DNA of 64,000 nucleotides from an uncultured Eisenbergiella sp. (GTDB lineage Bacteria > Bacillota > Clostridia > Lachnospirales > Lachnospiraceae): contig CANQVD010000005.1 of assembly GCA_947627215.1 (NCBI GenBank), positions 62,001 to 126,000 on the forward strand. The letters run 5' to 3'. A program made the position numbers and the translations under genes. Position 1 is the first letter of the stretch. Each line of letters starts with the position of its first letter. The notes beneath the pieces are model-generated. The model worked only from the letters and a program-made list of their open reading frames with translations. It did no database searches and was not told where the DNA came from. Below, in pieces: positions 61,293 to 64,000 of the stretch.

Positions 61293-64000
61293 TTGGATGC
61301 GCATAAGGCATTTGCGATACTGGACGCGGAGGCGGACGCGGATGAGGATGCGCTGCGAAGCGCTTACCGCCGGAAGCTTCGGCTGGTGAATCCGGAGGAT
61401 GACCCGGAGGGCTTTAAGACGCTGCGGGAGGCCTACGAGACTGCGCTGGCCGGCCTTGAGAAGAAACAGGAAAAACAGCCGGAGGACGATTCTGTCTCCG
61501 GACTTTTTGTGAACCGCATTGCAGCGCTTTACGGCTCCCTTTCCGGCCGCCGGGACGAGGCGGCCTGGCGGGAGGTTTTTTGGGATCCGGCGTATCTGGA
61601 TCTGGAGGAGGAGGAAAACTGCCGGAAAAAGCTGATCGGCTTTCTGTCGGAGCATTATTATCTGCCCACGCAGATCTGGCGGCTCCTGGGGGAGAAGCTG
61701 GATCTGGCAGGGGAGAAGCAGCGTCTGTACGAGGATTTTCCGAAGGATTTTATCGACTTCCTCGCGCGCAAGGCGGAGCAGGGCGAGGATTTTGAATTCG
61801 AGCAACTGGAGGGACCGGACGACGCGGATCTGGACGGCTGGATCATCCTGTTTTCCAGGGCGGGACGGGAGGAAAATGAAAAAAACTATGACGCCATGGA
61901 GCAGACCCTGGCGCAGGCGGAGCAGAAGGGAATCCGGCATCCGGGCCTGTCCATGATGAAAGCCAGGCTGCTGCGGCAGCGGGGCGATACCGGGGCGGGC
62001 GATGCGATTCTGGAGGAGCTGCTGGCAGGGCCATATGCGCAAAGCCTGAATGTCCGTTATCAGGCCGCGGAATATTTCCGGGAGAGCGGTCGGCGGGATG
62101 AGGCCGCCACGCTCTATGAGGCGATCCGGGCGGAGAACCGGCGGCATTATATGGCGAATAAGCGCCTCGCCGAACGGTATCTGGAGCAGGAGCGCTACGA
62201 GGAAGCGAAGCTCTGCGTCAACGTCCTGCTGGCCTATCCGCTGGATGAAGAGGGGACCGGGCTGGTGGAGCGGATCAACGCGGGGCTGGAACGCCGTCTG
62301 ACAAAGCGGCTGGTCGAGCATCCGGAGGACCTGAAGGCCCGCATGGATCTGGGCTGGTGTTATCTGCAGAGCGACCGGGCCGCGGAAACTCTCGTCCTGA
62401 TGGAGGGCATAACGCCCGGCGCGGATCAGGAAAAGGATTTTTCCAATCTGATGGGAAAGACCTGCTATTACGCAAAGCGTTACGATGAGGCGAGGCCGTA
62501 TCTTCTGCGCTGGGCCGAGCTGCTGCGTCTGCAGCTTCCGGAGGAGGAGCAGTCCCGCGAGGAGGAGCTGGAACGGATCGCCACCGCGCACGCCATGCTC
62601 TCCGCTATGGATGCGGAGCGGGCGAAAACGCTGTCAGGGGAGGAACGGGACGCCGCTTTTGAGAGCGCTCTGGCAGAGATGGATGCGGCGAAGGAGGCTC
62701 ATTTCAACCCGGGACAGGATTACAGCCGGGCGCAGATTTTTTTCCAATGGGAGAAATATGAGGCGTGCGCGCGGATCTGCGAAACGCTTGAAAGCGGATA
62801 TCCGGAGTTTCTGGCTGCGGCAGCCCTGCACCAGCAGGCCAGCGCCCGTCTGTATGACGCGGGCGCAGTGCTCGAAGATCATTACCGGATACGCAGACTG
62901 GATCCGGCGTTCGCCCCCGCCTGGGAGCTGGCGGCCGAGGTGCTTTATCAGCTCAAACGGGGCGAGGACCTGGACAGACTGCTTCGGGAGGCGGCGGAAA
63001 ACGGGGCGAACAGCGCAAAGCTGGAGAAATATCGTTTTTTCCGGCGGGCGGATGCGGCGGAAAAGAAGAGCGAGCTTTTGGCCGCGCTGGAGGATGCCGC
63101 CCGGGTCGAGGAACGCTGGGATGCGGAGGAATGGACCGACGGCGAAAAGGCGGAATTTCTGACGGAGTGCGCGCGCAATTACTGGCGGATCGGGGACTGC
63201 GGTCAGGCCATGGCCCATATCGACAGGGCGCTGGCGCTTTCCGGCGGGAACAAGCTGCAGCTTTATATCAAGGCCGGCGTGTGCAAGGATCAGAAGCATT
63301 ACGGACAGGCCCTTTCCCTGTATCTGGAATGCAGGGAGGACTACGACGAGACGCCGCATTTCTATGAGAATGTGGGGGAGTGCTATTACAGGATGGGACA
63401 GGGCGAGGAGGCGCTGCCTTATCTCCGGGAGGCCGTGGCGAGGCGGGAGGACAACGCCGCCGCCTGCGACTGGATCGTGCGCATCCTGAAAGAAAAAATG
63501 GAACGGGACAACACCCTGGAGCCGCTGGAGGAGGCGCTCAGGTACGCCGGTCAGATGATCAGGCACAGGCCGGAATCCTATTTTTACATAGAACGGGGAC
63601 TTTTGTATGTGCTGGTGAAGGATTATGAGATGGCCGGCAAGGATTTTGAAAAGGCTGTGGAGGCGGATCCCGCCGATCCTTATGCCCACAGCAATCTGGC
63701 CCGGGTCCGGCTGGCCGAGGGACGGACGGAGGACGCGCTGGACCAGTCGCTTCAGGCGCTGGAGAATCTGGAAAACGCGCCGGGCAGCTATCACTATGAC
63801 GTGCTGACCCGCATCTACTGCCAGATGGGCCGTTATGAGAGCGCGCTGCAGACGGCGCTGGAGAGTCGGAAGCGCTTCCCCGGGGAAAGTCGGCCGGATC
63901 CCGTATGCGATCTGTACTGCCGCCTGGGGCGCTGGCAGGAGGCGCTGGATTTCATCGACCGTTTTTTCCTGGAGAGCCGCGGGGCGCAGAACGGAGAACC
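61293..64000 (+). CDS. J-domain protein with TPR-like repeats, 3' end outside the window
   Basis: Open through the window edge, at least 902 codons. Start is taken as TTG at 61293, after AAAGGGGGA; a GTG at 61215 in the same frame is an alternative with AGGAGG upstream. The N-terminus (HKAFAILDAEADADEDALRSAYRRKLRLVNPEDDPEGFKTLREAYE) resembles a J domain, but the usual HPD tripeptide reads NPED, so DnaK stimulation is doubtful. The rest consists of many TPR-like helical pairs (e.g. PYAHSNLARVRLAEGRTEDALDQSLQ). Probably a cytoplasmic scaffold; partners unknown. Confidence 0.75.
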   Translation, partial: MDAHKAFAILDAEADADEDALRSAYRRKLRLVNPEDDPEGFKTLREAYETALAGLEKKQEKQPEDDSVSGLFVNRIAALYGSLSGRRDEAAWREVFWDPAYLDLEEEENCRKKLIGFLSEHYYLPTQIWRLLGEKLDLAGEKQRLYEDFPKDFIDFLARKAEQGEDFEFEQLEGPDDADLDGWIILFSRAGREENEKNYDAMEQTLAQAEQKGIRHPGLSMMKARLLRQRGDTGAGDAILEELLAGPYAQSLNVRYQAAEYFRESGRRDEAATLYEAIRAENRRHYMANKRLAERYLEQERYEEAKLCVNVLLAYPLDEEGTGLVERINAGLERRLTKRLVEHPEDLKARMDLGWCYLQSDRAAETLVLMEGITPGADQEKDFSNLMGKTCYYAKRYDEARPYLLRWAELLRLQLPEEEQSREEELERIATAHAMLSAMDAERAKTLSGEERDAAFESALAEMDAAKEAHFNPGQDYSRAQIFFQWEKYEACARICETLESGYPEFLAAAALHQQASARLYDAGAVLEDHYRIRRLDPAFAPAWELAAEVLYQLKRGEDLDRLLREAAENGANSAKLEKYRFFRRADAAEKKSELLAALEDAARVEERWDAEEWTDGEKAEFLTECARNYWRIGDCGQAMAHIDRALALSGGNKLQLYIKAGVCKDQKHYGQALSLYLECREDYDETPHFYENVGECYYRMGQGEEALPYLREAVARREDNAAACDWIVRILKEKMERDNTLEPLEEALRYAGQMIRHRPESYFYIERGLLYVLVKDYEMAGKDFEKAVEADPADPYAHSNLARVRLAEGRTEDALDQSLQALENLENAPGSYHYDVLTRIYCQMGRYESALQTALESRKRFPGESRPDPVCDLYCRLGRWQEALDFIDRFFLESRGAQNGE

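Noticed and set aside
61134-62591. 485-codon minus-strand ORF, with another at 62634-63794
   Set aside because: Opposite the open J-domain/TPR frame that runs off the window; translation is Leu/Arg/Pro-rich without motifs.

Overview
The window looks like chromosome of a spore-forming, anaerobic, GC-rich Bacillota bacterium, most likely a Lachnospiraceae-type gut clostridium. Supporting signs are spoIVA (endospore coat ATPase), the era-yqzL-recO gene order, a potABCD operon led by an XRE-cupin regulator, acetate formation by pta-ackA, strong GGAGG ribosome sites, and sigma-A promoters of near-consensus form. No tRNA, rRNA, CRISPR array, integrase or intact transposase was seen.

Layout. 1-17.7 kb is core-like: a GH127 glycosidase cut by the window edge, an RluA-type pseudouridine synthase, the polyamine importer potABCD (minus strand), a beta-propeller lactonase-like protein, DegV, aroC, an acyltransferase, tgt, a divergent XRE/methyltransferase pair, yajC, a dipeptidase and a nucleoid-associated protein. 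17.7-32.2 kb is a visibly AT-richer accessory island. It opens with a relaxase remnant and carries an MFS permease, an AraC regulator, two GPH-type sugar symporters (one N-truncated), a tannase-family esterase, a beta-lactamase-fold hydrolase, a truncated metallo-beta-lactamase-fold protein, an alpha/beta hydrolase, a GH78 rhamnosidase and a frameshifted GH43-like gene. It reads as a decaying locus for uptake, de-esterification and deglycosylation of a rhamnose-containing plant glycan or glycoside. 32.2-64 kb is core-like again: tmcAL, pta-ackA, an MBOAT/SGNH acetylation pair, a hendecad-repeat surface protein, spoIVA, a MATE pump, a VanW protein, a 1,428-residue double-ASKHA activase, a rhomboid-like protein, a degenerate sigma-like protein, an M16C peptidase, era-yqzL-recO, a lipoprotein, glycyl-tRNA synthetase and a J-domain/TPR protein that leaves the window.

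The most unusual non-coding object is a hairpin of about 258 bp directly after recO (58843-59099). Its outer stem has 74 uninterrupted pairs, two of them G-U wobbles. Other leads are a tandem 16-bp repeat overlapping the promoter of the XRE/methyltransferase pair, which sits between the usually linked tgt and yajC; a sigma-factor relative lacking the -10 and -35 reading parts; and a deletion scar that removed the end of one island gene and the start of the next.
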